Part shown: in pieces, positions 55,226-63,700 of the stretch
Numbering within the stretch: the stretch's first letter is position 1
How the letters are laid out: each line of letters opens with the position of its first letter
Assembly (NCBI RefSeq): GCF_006491645.1
Contig: NZ_VDCZ01000007.1
Coordinates: forward strand, 69,015 to 133,014
Length of the DNA: 64,000 nucleotides
Origin: Flavobacterium profundi
GTDB taxonomy: Bacteria > Bacteroidota > Bacteroidia > Flavobacteriales > Flavobacteriaceae
Direction of reading: 5' to 3'
Made by a program: the position numbers and the translations under genes
Notes under the pieces: generated by a model
What the model was told of the DNA's origin: nothing
Database searches by the model: none
The model's input: the letters and a program-made list of their open reading frames with translations, nothing else

Positions 55226-56232
55226 AAATAATAGTACCAATGGCAGGTCGTGGTTCACGTCTTCGACCACATACATTAACGGTTCCTAAACCTTTAATTC
55301 CAATTGCAGGAAAACCTATTGTACATCGATTAGTAGAGGATATTGCTGGAGTTTTAAATCAAGCAATTGAGGAAGTAGCTTTTATTATTCATAAAAGTTT
55401 TGGTTCTCAAGTTGAAAAGGAATTAATCGAAATTGCACACAAATTAGGAGCAAAAGGAACCATATATTATCAAAATGAAGCCTTAGGAACGGGTCATGCG
55501 ATTATGTGTGCCAAAGATTCGCTAAGTGGACCAGCCGTTATCGCATATGCCGATACCTTAATCAGAGCCGACTTTGATTTAGACACTACAGCGGATAGTG
55601 TCATTTGGGTAAAACAAGTAGAAAAACCAGAGGCTTTTGGTGTGGTAAACTTAAATGAAAAAGGAGAAATCATCGAGCTAGTTGAAAAACCGAAAGAATT
55701 TGTTTCTGATTTAGCGGTTATCGGAATCTATTACTTTAAAGATATCGGTATTCTGAAAAACGAACTCCAATCGGTGCTTGATAATAACATTATTCATGGT
55801 GGAGAATATCAAATTAACGATGGAATTAAACAAATGATGCAAAAAGGCATGAAATTTGTACCAGGAAAAGTGAATGAATGGATGGATTGCGGCAATAAAG
55901 AGGTAACGGTTGAAACCAATGGCAGAATGTTGCGTTTTTTACACCAAGATGGCGAAAATTTGGTTTCCCAAAATGTAACATTAGAAAACGCAACAATTAT
56001 TCCTCCTTGTTATATCGGTGAGGATGTTGTATTAAAAAATGCAACTATTGGTCCGAATGTATCTATTGGTAAAGGGTGTAAAATTACAAATGCTGAAATT
56101 TCAAACAGTCTTATTCAAACGCATTCACAAGTTCAAAACGCGAAGCTAGACAATGCTATGATTGGGAATTATGCAAGTTTTGACGGTAATTTTAAAAGTA
56201 TCAGTATAGGAGATTATTCCGTTTTAGAATAA
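55222..56232 (+). CDS. Sugar-phosphate nucleotidyltransferase with beta-helix domain
   Basis: This 336-residue enzyme should join a nucleoside triphosphate to a sugar 1-phosphate. The N-terminal Rossmann domain has the pyrophosphorylase signature VPMAGRGSRLRPHTLTVPKPLIPIAGKPIVHRL (residues 4-37), QNEALGTGHAIM and the DTLI metal-binding region. The C-terminal part (about 240-330) is a left-handed beta-helix of hexapeptide repeats (ENATIIPPCYIGEDVVLKNATIGPNVSIGKGCKI). The nearest characterised relatives are glucose-1-phosphate thymidylyl/uridylyltransferases; the true sugar is not known. Confidence 0.9.
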   Translation: MKIIVPMAGRGSRLRPHTLTVPKPLIPIAGKPIVHRLVEDIAGVLNQAIEEVAFIIHKSFGSQVEKELIEIAHKLGAKGTIYYQNEALGTGHAIMCAKDSLSGPAVIAYADTLIRADFDLDTTADSVIWVKQVEKPEAFGVVNLNEKGEIIELVEKPKEFVSDLAVIGIYYFKDIGILKNELQSVLDNNIIHGGEYQINDGIKQMMQKGMKFVPGKVNEWMDCGNKEVTVETNGRMLRFLHQDGENLVSQNVTLENATIIPPCYIGEDVVLKNATIGPNVSIGKGCKITNAEISNSLIQTHSQVQNAKLDNAMIGNYASFDGNFKSISIGDYSVLE

Positions 56233-56240
56233 AGTAAACA

Positions 56241-57590
56241 ATGAGTAAATTAAAAATAAGAATGAGGTATACAATCTGGTTGTTTTTTTGCAGCCAAGTC
56301 TTATTATTTGCTCAAGAAAATCCTGAAGACATTGCTCTAGCGGAAGACAAAACTGAAAATAATTTTTATGAAAGTGTAAAACAACGCGCCATTGAAAATT
56401 ATGATAAAGCTATTGTCGCTATTGAAAAATGTATTCAAATAGATAATGCTAATCCCGTTTTTTTTCATGAATTAGGAAAAAATTATCTAGACTTAAAACA
56501 ATATCCTCAAGCCGAACAAGCGTTCCAAAAAGCAGTGGATTTAAATCCTAAAGAAAGATGGTATTGGAATGGTTTATATGATGTATACTATCAAACGAAA
56601 GACTATAAAAAAGCAATTCCTGTTGTTCAAAAACTAATTGAGTTTGATCCCAATCTTAAAGAAGATTTAATTTCTTTGTATATGTATACCAATCAAAGAG
56701 ATAAAGCATTGGATTTGTTAAAGCAAATGGAAAAAGAGATGGTTTTAAGTAAAACTATGGAATTCTATAAGCTTAAAATTCAAGAATCAAATGCTTTCGC
56801 TAAACCAGAAAAAAATGAACTAGAAAAAGCCATAAAAGAGAATCCCAAAGAAGAACAAAATTATATCGATTTAATACTTCTATACTCGGAAAGTAATCAA
56901 GAAGAGAAAGCTTTTGAAGTGGCGAAAAAATTGGCTGAAGCTATACCCAATTCAGAATGGGCAAAAATAAGCTTATTCAAATTCTATCTTTTGGAAAATA
57001 ATGGTGCCGAAGCATCACAAACCTTATTGACGGTTTTAAAGAATAATAAGGTAGATATGAAAATAAAACAGCGTATGTTGAACGAATTTCTATTGTTTGT
57101 GGTTAAAACCAATACCTACGAGCCTGAGCTCTTGCAAGCTGTTGATTATGTTTCTTCCGATACCAATGTGAATTCACCATTAGAAATAGGTAAATTCTAT
57201 TTCAACAAACAACTCTTTGATAAAGCGAGTGTTTATTTAGAAAAAGGATTAAAAAAAGAGCCAGAAAACTTTAATACGGTTTTATTGCTTATCCAATGTT
57301 ATGATAAAACTCAAAATTTTGAAGCCATAGTTAGACTTACAGAAGATTATATCGATTTATTCCCTTCTCAAGCTATCTTATATTATTATGCGGGTTATGC
57401 TAATAATAAGGTAGGGAATTTCAAAAAAGGGAAAGGATATTTGGAAGACGGATTAGAGTTTTTAGTAGAAGATGTTGCTCTAGAAAAGGAGTTTTACAAA
57501 CTTCTAGCAGTTGTTTATAAAAACTTAGGGGATCCAAAAAAAGAAAGCAGCTACTTAGAAAAAGCTAAAGAATTAGAAAAAAGAAAATAA
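56241..57590 (+). CDS. Exported TPR-repeat protein
   Basis: This 449-residue protein has an N-terminal signal peptide (after a short basic start, ending LLFAQE) and TPR motifs through most of its length (AIVAIEKCIQIDNANPVFFHELGKNYLDLKQYPQAEQAFQKAVDLNPKERWYWNGLYDVYYQTKDYKKAIPVVQKLIEF). It is 8 nt from the nucleotidyltransferase gene and 2 nt from the DUF4292 gene. A later Met at 56262 is an alternative start with a similar signal peptide. The role is not known; an envelope-assembly scaffold is a reasonable guess. Confidence 0.83.
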   Translation: MSKLKIRMRYTIWLFFCSQVLLFAQENPEDIALAEDKTENNFYESVKQRAIENYDKAIVAIEKCIQIDNANPVFFHELGKNYLDLKQYPQAEQAFQKAVDLNPKERWYWNGLYDVYYQTKDYKKAIPVVQKLIEFDPNLKEDLISLYMYTNQRDKALDLLKQMEKEMVLSKTMEFYKLKIQESNAFAKPEKNELEKAIKENPKEEQNYIDLILLYSESNQEEKAFEVAKKLAEAIPNSEWAKISLFKFYLLENNGAEASQTLLTVLKNNKVDMKIKQRMLNEFLLFVVKTNTYEPELLQAVDYVSSDTNVNSPLEIGKFYFNKQLFDKASVYLEKGLKKEPENFNTVLLLIQCYDKTQNFEAIVRLTEDYIDLFPSQAILYYYAGYANNKVGNFKKGKGYLEDGLEFLVEDVALEKEFYKLLAVVYKNLGDPKKESSYLEKAKELEKRK

Positions 57591-57592
57591 TA

Positions 57593-58357
57593 ATGAGAAA
57601 AATTTTTCCATTAGTACTAATCGTAGTATTGATCTCTTGTAAGAGTAAAAAAGGGATTACAAACGGAATAGCTGTAAAAGAAATTACGACTTCAAAAATT
57701 ATTCAAGGACATTATAAAAATAAGCAAGATTTTGAAACAGTTGCTATACGTGCCAATGCAAAATATAAGGATGAAGGACAATCCCATTCCGTAAATGCAG
57801 ATATTCGTATCCAAAAAGACAAAATGATTTGGATCAATGTTAAGATGCTTGGATTTCCTCTTGCAAAAGTTTTAATCACGCCCGAAAAAGTAAGTTATTA
57901 TGAAAAAATCAACAACACTTATTTTGAAGGTGATTTTAGTGTTTTAAGTAATTGGTTAGGTACCGATTTGGATTTTACCAAAGTGCAAAACTTATTACTA
58001 GGAAATGCGGTTGACAATTTGAATGCCGGAAAATATGACAATTCAATTGAAGATAATTTATACAAATTAGTTGAAAAAGGAGTAAATGAAACTCAAAAAG
58101 AGTTTTATTTTGAGTCCGCACATTTTTTATTGAAGAAAGAGCTTATAAGCCAGCCCAAAGAAGATAGAAAAGTAGAAGTTCAATATCCTACACACCAAGA
58201 ACAAAAATCTATTTTTCTACCCAATGAAATTCAAATTAAAGCTATTCATAAGGAAGAAATTAACATCTCTTTATTCTATAAAAGCATCAGTTTTAATGAA
58301 GAACTGAATTTCTCTTTTGAGATACCTGATGGGTACGAAAGAGTGGATGTTAATTAA
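57593..58357 (+). CDS. DUF4292 lipoprotein
   Basis: This 254-residue protein has a lipobox ending at Cys16 (VVLISC) and looks like the DUF4292 family of Bacteroidota outer-membrane lipoproteins, with a LolB/LolA-like beta sheet pattern (ADIRIQKDKMIWINVKMLGFPLAKVLITPEKVSYYEKINNTYFEGDF). A LolB-like role in lipoprotein sorting has been suggested for such folds but is not established here. It lies 2 nt after the TPR gene and about 50 nt before the EnvC-like gene. Confidence 0.83.
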   Translation: MRKIFPLVLIVVLISCKSKKGITNGIAVKEITTSKIIQGHYKNKQDFETVAIRANAKYKDEGQSHSVNADIRIQKDKMIWINVKMLGFPLAKVLITPEKVSYYEKINNTYFEGDFSVLSNWLGTDLDFTKVQNLLLGNAVDNLNAGKYDNSIEDNLYKLVEKGVNETQKEFYFESAHFLLKKELISQPKEDRKVEVQYPTHQEQKSIFLPNEIQIKAIHKEEINISLFYKSISFNEELNFSFEIPDGYERVDVN

Positions 58358-58404
58358 ACGTCTTTTTAAATTAAAAACCAAGTATCTTTGTAAAAACAAA
58401 TATA

Positions 58405-59631
58405 ATGAACCGTTTACGTCAAGTCTTATTTTTTTTCTTTCTCTCTTTAGGAGCTTTTGCGCAATTGTCGGAACAAGAGAAGTTAGAACAACGAAAGGAA
58501 GAAATTAATAAAGAAATAGCTGCTTTTAAAGCTTTATTAAAAGTAGAAAACACGAAAGAGAAATCGGTTCTGAATCAAATTGCGGAACAACGCGCTAGAA
58601 TTCGTCTAAGCGAACAATTAATTAGCACTACTTCAAGACAAATGCGATTGCTTGATGATGATATTTATTTGAAGCAATTGGAAATTAACAAACTGAATCG
58701 CGAACTCAAGATTCTGAAAGAAGATTATGCTAAAATGATTGTAAAATCCTATAAAAGCAGAAATGATCAAAGCAGAATCATGTTTGTTTTGTCTTCTCAA
58801 AATTTTTTACAAGCCTATAAACGCATTCAATATATGAAACAATATGCTAGTTTTAGAAAAATGCAAGGAGAAGAAATAGTTGAAAAGCAAGAAAAGTTAA
58901 TTGAGACGAAAAAGAAACAAGAAGCAAGTAAAAAAGAAAAACAAAAAGCATTAGCGGAAAATTTAGCTGAGAAAAAAGAGCTCGAAACACAGAAACAAGA
59001 ACAAGAAAAATTAGCAAAAGAACTTCAAAAGAATAAAAAGAAGTACACCGCAGAAATTGATAAGAAAGAAAGAGAGCGAAAAGAAATTGACCGAAAAATT
59101 AAAAAGTTAATTGCAGATGCCATTGCTGCTGCCAATAAGAAAAATGAAAAGAAAACGGGTGTAAAATCTTCGGGGTCATCTTCTAAATTTGATTTAACTC
59201 CAGAAGGAAAAATCGTTTCTGATAATTTTAAATCTAATAAAGGAAAATTACCTTGGCCTGTAGATAAAGGATATGTACAGCTAAAATATGGTAATTATCA
59301 AGATCCAATTCATAAAAATGTAACCCATTTAAATAGTGGAATTGAAATTGCAGCTTTACCAGGTACTTCTGCAAGAGCAGTTTTTGATGGAGAAGTGTTA
59401 CAGGTGCAAAAAATCAATGGAGATAAAAAAGCAGTATTCGTTAGACATGGTGACTTTATCACGGTTTATCTCAATCTTGAAACGGTAAGTGTATCTGTAG
59501 GTGATAAAATTTCAGTAAAACAAAATCTAGGCAAAATTATTACTGATTCCTCAGGAAAAGCCATTTTGAAATTTATGGTATACCAAAATGCAAATACGTT
59601 AAATCCAGAACAGTGGTTGTCTAATAAATAA
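58405..59631 (+). CDS. EnvC-like murein hydrolase activator with a degenerate LytM (M23) domain
   Basis: This 408-residue periplasmic protein has a signal peptide (ending LGAFAQ), a long coiled coil (about 25-240) and a C-terminal LytM domain (about 285-405), the EnvC layout. EnvC activates amidases during cell separation. The metal site of active M23 peptidases is changed: the HxGxD position reads NSGIEI, and the last His of the HxH motif is replaced in LKFMVY, while VRHGDF keeps one His. It is therefore likely to be an activator rather than a hydrolase. It ends the plus-strand gene run; the small-RNA array begins directly after. Confidence 0.9.
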   Translation: MNRLRQVLFFFFLSLGAFAQLSEQEKLEQRKEEINKEIAAFKALLKVENTKEKSVLNQIAEQRARIRLSEQLISTTSRQMRLLDDDIYLKQLEINKLNRELKILKEDYAKMIVKSYKSRNDQSRIMFVLSSQNFLQAYKRIQYMKQYASFRKMQGEEIVEKQEKLIETKKKQEASKKEKQKALAENLAEKKELETQKQEQEKLAKELQKNKKKYTAEIDKKERERKEIDRKIKKLIADAIAAANKKNEKKTGVKSSGSSSKFDLTPEGKIVSDNFKSNKGKLPWPVDKGYVQLKYGNYQDPIHKNVTHLNSGIEIAALPGTSARAVFDGEVLQVQKINGDKKAVFVRHGDFITVYLNLETVSVSVGDKISVKQNLGKIITDSSGKAILKFMVYQNANTLNPEQWLSNK

Positions 59632-59698
59632 TAAAACTTTAACAAAAACGGCAAAAAAAATGTATCCAAGTTAACAAATTGTAGCCGTATGTTTGTAA

Positions 59699-59767
59699 TG
59701 GTTAATAGCAGTAATTTTTTCTACTCGAGAAAAAGTTTAAACCCGAAGGTTCACTTCGGGTTTTTTT
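59699..59767 (+). ncRNA. Predicted small RNA, unit 1
   Basis: Promoter: TTAACAA 59671-59677, CGTAT 59686-59690, TATGTTTG 59688-59695. The head GTTAATAGCAG starts at 59701. Hairpin 1: TTTTTC 59716-59721 with GAAAAA 59729-59734, loop of 7. Terminator stem CCCGAAG/CTTCGGG 59742-59760, then seven T. Predicted length about 69 nt; the exact start is inferred from the promoter distance. Confidence 0.75.
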
Positions 59768-59863
59768 ATGCTTATAAGTTAAGTGTTTGATGATTTTGAA
59801 ACTTTAACAAAAATGGCAAAAAAAATGTATCCAAGTTAACAAATTGTGGTTGTATGTTTGTAA

Positions 59864-59932
59864 TGGTTAATAGCAGTAATTTTTTCTACTCGAGAAAAAG
59901 TTTAAACCCGAAGGTTCACTTCGGGTTTTTTT
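59864..59932 (+). ncRNA. Predicted small RNA, unit 2
   Basis: Promoter: TTAACAA from 59836, TGTAT, TATGTTTG 59853-59860. Head from 59866. Hairpin and terminator are the same as unit 1; T run 59926-59932. Almost identical to unit 1. Confidence 0.75.
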
Positions 59933-60028
59933 ATGTTTAAACGTTATTTGTTTTAAGGCTTTGAAATTTTAACAAAAACGGCAAAAATACTATATCCAAG
60001 TTAACAAATTGTGGTTGTATGTTTGTAA

Positions 60029-60097
60029 TGGTTAATAGCAGTAATTTTTTCTACTCGAGAAAAAGTTTAAACCCGAAGGTTTACTTCGGGTTTTTTT
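60029..60097 (+). ncRNA. Predicted small RNA, unit 3
   Basis: Promoter: TTAACAA from 60001, TGTAT, TATGTTTG 60018-60025. Head from 60031. The terminator loop has GTTTA instead of GTTCA, a change in the loop only. T run to 60097. Confidence 0.75.
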
Positions 60098-60193
60098 ATG
60101 TTTAAAAGTTATTTATTTTAAGGCTTTGAAATTTTAACAAAAACGGCAAAAATACTATATCCAAGTTAACAAATTGTAGTCGTATGTTTGTAA

Positions 60194-60261
60194 TGGTTAA
60201 TAGCAGTAATTTTTTCTACTCGAGAAAAGTTTAAACCCGAAGGTTCACTTCGGGTTTTTTT
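60194..60261 (+). ncRNA. Predicted small RNA, unit 4
   Basis: Promoter: TTAACAA from 60166, CGTAT, TATGTTTG 60183-60190. Head from 60196. One A is missing after hairpin 1 relative to units 1-3, which would shift any reading frame but leaves hairpin and terminator intact. T run 60255-60261. Confidence 0.75.
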
Positions 60262-60356
60262 ATGTTTAAAAGTTTGTATTTGCTTATTTGTAAATTTTAA
60301 CAAGAAAGGCAGAAATCTTATATCCAAGTTAACAAAATTCAAGCGTATATTTGAAA

Positions 60357-60440
60357 TAGTTAATAGCAGTAAATTTTTCCAAATTAAGGAAAGGGTAAAA
60401 ATTTTAAAGGCCGAATTTCTCATTTTTTCGGCCTTTTTTT
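60357..60440 (+). ncRNA. Predicted small RNA, unit 5 (second hairpin type)
   Basis: Promoter: TTAACAA from 60329, CGTAT, TATATTTG 60346-60353. Head from 60359, without the ATG found in other units. Hairpin 1 is TTTCC (60376-60380) with GGAAA (60388-60392), again a loop of 7. Terminator stem GGCCGAA/TTCGGCC with a different loop, T run 60434-60440. About 84 nt. Confidence 0.75.
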
Positions 60441-60525
60441 ATGCGCAAGAATGAAGCATAAACTTTAACAAGAAAGGCAAAATTATTGTATCCTACTTAA
60501 CAAGATTCAAACGTATATTTGGTGT

Positions 60526-60605
60526 TAGTTAATAGCAGTAAATTTCCAAATTAAGGAAAAAGGGTAAAATTAAAAGGTCGGTTCTATCTCATTCCGACCT
60601 TTTTT
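60526..60605 (+). ncRNA. Predicted small RNA, unit 6 (second hairpin type)
   Basis: Promoter: TTAACAA from 60497, CGTAT, TATATTTG 60514-60521. Head from 60528. Hairpin 1 TTTCC (60543-60547) with GGAAA (60555-60559), loop of 7. Terminator stem GGTCGG/CCGACC, then five T ending at 60605. About 80 nt. Confidence 0.75.
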
Positions 60606-60683
60606 ATGCTAAAAATGTAAATTTTAACAAATTCGGCAAAAAAGTTGTAACCATATTAACAAATCATAGTTGTATATTTGTAA

Positions 60684-60755
60684 TGGTTAATAGCAGTAAT
60701 TTTTTCTACTCGAGAAAAAGTTTGAAAAGCCGGAGCTCATAGACTTCGGCTTTTT
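60684..60755 (+). ncRNA. Predicted small RNA, unit 7
   Basis: Promoter: TTAACAA from 60656, TGTAT, TATATTTG 60673-60680. Head from 60686. Hairpin 1 is the type of units 1-4, but the terminator is unlike all others (AAGCCG/CGGCTT), T run to 60755. It is the most isolated unit and may be the oldest. Confidence 0.75.
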
Positions 60756-60799
60756 GCATTTTATAAAGTGGCTATTCATATAGAAAGCAACGATACACA

Positions 60800-63700
60800 C
60801 TAAGAGATTCCATTCAGTAGTTCTAACGCACGTGTAATGGTTTTTACATTTTCAAAAGTCAATAATAATCGTAAACCACTTTTGGTTTGTTTCTCTTTCA
60901 TTTTGCAAATATTTCCATTTTGTTGTACATATTGTAGTACTTTCATAAAACGATTACTTTGATAAAAATTACTTTGTTGGTCACCAATAAAATAACCAAT
61001 CATCTTTCCTTGTTTTATCACTACTTTTTCAATTCCCATAGCAGTAGCTTTCCATTTTAAACGCACACTGTTTAATAAAGCTACAGCCGGTTTCGGTAAA
61101 GGACCAAAACGATCTATTAACTTTTGTTCGAACAAAACTAAATTTGCCTCGTCTTTTATGAGGTTTAATTCATTATACAAATTCAAACGTTCTGTAATGT
61201 TGTTGATATACTCATCTGGAAAAAGAATCTCAAAATCAGTATCAATTTGAATGTCTTTTACATATTCTTTCGTTTCTACATCATTATCTTCTGGATATAA
61301 CTCCGCAAATTCATTCTCCTTTAACTCTTCTATGGCTTCGTTCATGATTTTCTGATAGGTGTCAAATCCAATTTCATTGATAAAACCACTTTGCTCACCG
61401 CCTAATAAATCACCAGCACCTCTAATTTCCAAATCTTTCATGGCAATATTAAAACCGCTTCCTAACTCACTGAACTGTTCTAAAGCTTGGATTCGTTTTC
61501 TAGCATCATCTGTCATGGCAGTATAAGGTGGTGTAATGAAATAACAAAACGCTTTTTTATTACTTCTTCCTACACGACCTCTCATTTGGTGTAAGTCCGA
61601 TAAACCAAAATTATTGGCATTATTAATGAAAATAGTATTCGCATTGGGAACATCTAAACCGCTTTCAATAATAGTGGTAGCAACTAAAACATCAAATTCA
61701 CCTTCCATAAAGGAAAGCATTAACTCTTCCAGTTTTTTACCATCCATTTGACCATGACCAATACCTACTTTGGCTCCTGGAACCAAACGTTGAATCATTC
61801 CAGCCACTTCTTTGATGTTTTCTATCCGATTATTGATGAAAAACACTTGTCCGCCTCGCTCAATTTCATAAGAAATCCCATCGCGAATTACTTCTTCGTT
61901 AAAAGAAATAACCTGTGTTTCAATTGGATATCGATTGGGTGGCGGCGTGGTAATAACTGATAAATCACGAGCAGCCATCAAAGAAAACTGCAAAGTTCTT
62001 GGTATAGGCGTTGCTGTTAAGGTTAACGTATCTACTGTTTCTGAAATAGTCTTTAATTTGTCTTTTACGTTTACACCAAATTTTTGTTCTTCATCTATAA
62101 TGAGTAAGCCTAAATCTTTAAATTTTACATTTTTATTGACCAATTGATGCGTACCAATAAGAATATCTAAAGTACCTTCTTCTAATTCTTTTAAGGTTTC
62201 TGCCTTTTGTTTGGCGGTTCTGAAACGGTTAAGATACCCTACTTTTACGGGTAAATCTTTTAAACGTTCTGAAAAAGTACGGTAATGTTGGTACGCTAAA
62301 ATAGTAGTAGGAACAAGGACAGCAACTTGCTTGCTGTTGTCTACTGCTTTAAAAGCGGCTCTAATGGCCACTTCTGTTTTACCAAAACCTACATCACCAC
62401 AAACCAAACGATCCATAGGTTTGTCGCTTTCCATGTCCATTTTTACATCATTGGTAGCGGTTACCTGATCGGGTGTATCTTCATATATAAAAGAGCTTTC
62501 TAACTCTTTTTGTAAATAACTATCCGGTGCAAAAGCATAGCCTTTTTCTAATTTTCTTTTGGCATATAACTGAATCAAATTAAAGGCAATATGTTTGACT
62601 CTTGCTTTTGTTTTTTGTTTTAAAGCTTTCCAAGCATTGCTTCCTAATTTGTAAATTTTAGGTGGTGCACCATCTTTACCATTGTATTTTGAAATTTTAT
62701 GCAAGGAGTGAATGCTCACATAAACAATATCATTATCAGCATACACTAATTTTATCGCTTCTTGTTTTTTACCTTCTACATCAATTTTTTGTAAGCCACC
62801 AAATTTTCCAATTCCATGATCAATATGTGTTACATAATCACCTACTGATAATGAGGTTAATTCTTTAAGTGTAATGGTTTGCTTTTTTGAATAACCATTT
62901 TTGATGTTGAACTTATGGTAACGTTCAAAAATTTGATGATCGGTATAACAAGCAATCTGTAACTCTTCATCAATAAATCCTTGGTATAAAGGGAAAACAA
63001 CTGTTTTATATTGCTTTCGAGTTGCTTCATGATGCTCAGAATCAATGTCTTCAAAAATATCGTGAAAACGATTGGCCTGATTTTCATTGGCACAAAATAA
63101 ATAGTTGGCAATATGATGCGCGTGATTATCACTTAGATTGTTTAATAATAAATCAAACTGCTTGTTAAATGAGGGTTGGGGTTGTATATAAAACTCGAAT
63201 GTCTTCGAGGTTTTAAACATGGGTTTTGTATGGAGTTCTACTATAGAGAAGTCCAATGCCTTATGTAAAAACTGTTTTTCATTTAAGAATAATTCTTCAG
63301 GAGTAGCGTGTTTAATATCGCTAGATAATTTATGAAAAGCTTCACTCGCTTTGTCAAACATTTTATTCAATTGTTGTCCTAACAGTTCGGTATTTTGTAT
63401 AAATAAAACGGTTTTTTCATTGATGTATTCTAGAAAACTTTCTCTGCTTTCTTGCAATAGTTTGTTTTCTACATTGGGAATAATACTAATCTTTTTTAGC
63501 TTTTCTACAGATAATTGCGTTTCTACATCAAAACTACGAATGCTGTCTACTTCATTGCCAAAAAACTCAATACGATACGGATGATCGTTAGAGAATGAAA
63601 AGACATCGACAATTCCTCCGCGAACTGAAAACTCTCCTGGTTCGGTTACAAAATCTACGCGTTTAAAATTATATTCAAAAAGGGTTTCATTGATGAAATC

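Larger units (their letters stand above)
59637..60760 (+). repeat. Seven-unit tandem array of small-RNA genes (period about 165 bp)
   Basis: Seven units begin with TTAACAA boxes at 59639, 59804, 59969, 60134, 60297, 60465 and 60624. Each has: box 1 TTAACAA, then 32 nt later box 2 TTAACAA, an 8-nt spacer, (C/T)GTAT overlapping a TATnTTTG element, the conserved head GTTAATAGCAGTAA, a small hairpin, a linker, and an intrinsic terminator. Spacing within units is rigid while terminator sequences vary. Units 1-4 and 7 share one hairpin type; units 5 and 6 share another. The array fills the whole gap between the EnvC-like gene and mfd. Confidence 0.92.

Noticed and set aside
59699-59773. Small ORF of about 25 codons starting ATG-GTT-AAT in units 1-4 and 7 of the array
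   Set aside because: Units 5 and 6 lack the ATG, unit 4 has a one-base deletion that shifts the frame, and the frame runs through the terminator hairpin. Conservation follows RNA structure, not codons.
60166-60423. 85-codon ORF on the minus strand across units 4 and 5
   Set aside because: It runs antisense through promoters and terminators of the RNA units and is not kept in the other units.
59637-60760. CRISPR array
   Set aside because: Units are about 165 bp with conserved promoter and terminator parts and no short repeat with unique spacers of equal length; no cas genes are in the window.
63455-63457. Mfd start at TTG 63457
   Set aside because: The same frame continues upstream with typical Mfd sequence and no stop to the window edge.
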